Assembly (NCBI GenBank): GCA_934668285.1
Contig: CAKUNB010000100.1
Location: 1 to 6,168 of the forward strand
Length of the DNA: 6,168 bases
Direction: 5' to 3'
DNA from: an uncultured Oscillospiraceae bacterium
Lineage (GTDB): Bacteria; Bacillota; Clostridia; Oscillospirales; Oscillospiraceae
Below, piece by piece: positions 5,337 to 6,168 of the stretch. Position numbers and translations under genes: made by a program. How positions within the stretch are numbered: position 1 is the stretch's first letter; each line of letters begins with the position of its first letter. A model generated the notes under the pieces. It ran no database searches and had not been told where the DNA came from. It saw nothing but the letters and a program-made list of their open reading frames with translations.

Positions 5337-6168
5337 TTGAAACTTTGGGAAGCTGTGATCTATGCGCTGTTCGGCGGGTTTACTGAGCTGCTGCCGATTT
5401 CCTTTGCCGGTCACGCGGCAATTCTGCGGAGCGCATTTAATCTGACCTCTCTTTCGGAGAGTGACGGATATTATATCCACGCCGCCATCACGCTCGGAAC
5501 GGCGCTGGCAATCATTCTTGCCTTCCGCGGCGAGGTGCGGGCGATGAAAACGGAGTGGATGACGATGACCGGCCTGCGCCGCCTGCGGCGCGGGGATCGG
5601 CCGGATTTCGCGCTGCGTCGGAGCATTGTGCTCGGCCTGACCGCGCTGCTGCCGATGCTGATTTCGCTCATTTTCCTGCCCTCGGCGGAGGAGATTTCGC
5701 ATCTGGTGCTCGTTGCGGCGTTCTTCCTGCTCAACGGCGGGCTGATTTTCCTGTGCTGCCGCGGCGCGGTGGGGCAGAAGGACGAAAAATACGCCGTGAT
5801 TTCCGACGGTTTCTTTATCGGTCTGGTGCGCGCGCTTGCGATTTTTCCGGGCCTGTCGTCGTTCGGCGCGTCGATCTGCATCGGGCGCGTGCGCGGCTTC
5901 TCGCTGCGGTATAATCTGCGGTTTGGCTATCTGCTGACGCTGGTTTTTCAGTTGGTCTTGCTGGTCTACCGGCTCATTCGCGCCATCTGCTTCGGAAGCT
6001 TCGTGTGGATGACGATCCCGTCGTTCCTGCTGGCGACGCTTTGCGCGACGGTGACTGGCTACCTTGCCATTCACTATTTCCGCTATCTTCTCGAGCGCTA
6101 TAAGCTCAGCGTTTTTGCTTACTACAGCTGGGGCGCGGCGGTGATCCTGCTGTTCCTCTCGCTGATCA
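5337..6168 (+). CDS. uppP: Divergent BacA/UppP-family membrane protein (undecaprenyl-diphosphate phosphatase-like), 3' end outside window
   Basis: An open frame of 277 codons reaches the window edge and encodes a polytopic membrane protein. Family features, in order, are TELLPISFAGHAAIL (16-30, compare TEFLPVSSTGH in UppP), YYIHAAITLGTALAIILAF (45-63), SDGFFIGLVRALAIFPGLSSFGASICIG (156-183, compare the PGxSRSG motif) and a C-terminal FAYYSWGAAVIL segment (260-271). UppP recycles the C55 lipid carrier for cell-wall synthesis by removing one phosphate from undecaprenyl diphosphate. By my alignment to E. coli UppP, Glu17 of EXXXE is Gly13 here and Arg174 of the SRSG motif is Ser175, while His30 is kept as His26. 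Activity is therefore uncertain. The start is TTG at 5337, supported by AGAGGAGA 7 nt upstream and by the essential N-terminal motif; the first in-frame ATG (residue 70) lies past it. It has its own promoter. Confidence 0.8.
   Translation, partial: MKLWEAVIYALFGGFTELLPISFAGHAAILRSAFNLTSLSESDGYYIHAAITLGTALAIILAFRGEVRAMKTEWMTMTGLRRLRRGDRPDFALRRSIVLGLTALLPMLISLIFLPSAEEISHLVLVAAFFLLNGGLIFLCCRGAVGQKDEKYAVISDGFFIGLVRALAIFPGLSSFGASICIGRVRGFSLRYNLRFGYLLTLVFQLVLLVYRLIRAICFGSFVWMTIPSFLLATLCATVTGYLAIHYFRYLLERYKLSVFAYYSWGAAVILLFLSLI

Noticed and set aside
5295..6074. 259-codon minus-strand open frame opposite the BacA/UppP-like gene
   Set aside because: Its composition (Arg, Gln, Glu, Asn rich) is the antisense image of hydrophobic membrane codons. 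The sense frame has family motifs, a promoter and a Shine-Dalgarno.

Overview
The window looks like a chromosomal housekeeping segment from a GC-rich member of the Clostridia, most likely Oscillospiraceae/Ruminococcaceae-like. The reasons are the gene order cmk - plsC - ispH fused to ribosomal protein S1, the TepA-type ClpP homologue, the small four-cysteine TSCPD protein, strong AAAGGAG-type Shine-Dalgarno sites and the GC-rich codon use. No rRNA, tRNA, CRISPR array, insertion sequence or phage gene was seen.

Positions 1-4111 (+ strand) form a tightly packed operon. It holds the C-terminal two thirds of an HI0933-type flavoprotein (its start is outside the window), cytidylate kinase (cmk), a PlsC-type acyltransferase and a 650-residue IspH-S1 fusion protein. 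The gaps and overlaps are 12 nt, then ATGA, then ATGA, which indicates translational coupling. The operon links nucleotide supply, phospholipid synthesis, isoprenoid precursor synthesis and translation. It ends in a strong GC-rich hairpin with a short T-run. A second hairpin follows and suits the convergent minus-strand gene.

Positions 4215-4574 hold the TSCPD gene on the minus strand with its own extended -10 promoter, followed by the short divergent gap before a TepA-like serine protease gene (4575-5258, +). Then come a good sigma-A-type promoter and the start of a TTG-initiated BacA/UppP-family membrane protein (5337 to the window end), which is cut by the window edge.

Three things merit attention. 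First, the S1 half of the ispH-S1 gene has its own near-perfect Shine-Dalgarno and in-frame ATG at the domain junction, a sharp change of codon use there, and a promoter-like element in an AT-rich patch about 250 nt upstream. Together these suggest that S1 is also made as a separate protein. Second, the BacA/UppP-family protein has lost two of the three residues regarded as catalytic in E. coli UppP. Third, a tandem hairpin pair separates the convergent genes. No wholly new system is evident. The dual-output ispH-S1 architecture is the best candidate for something under-described.
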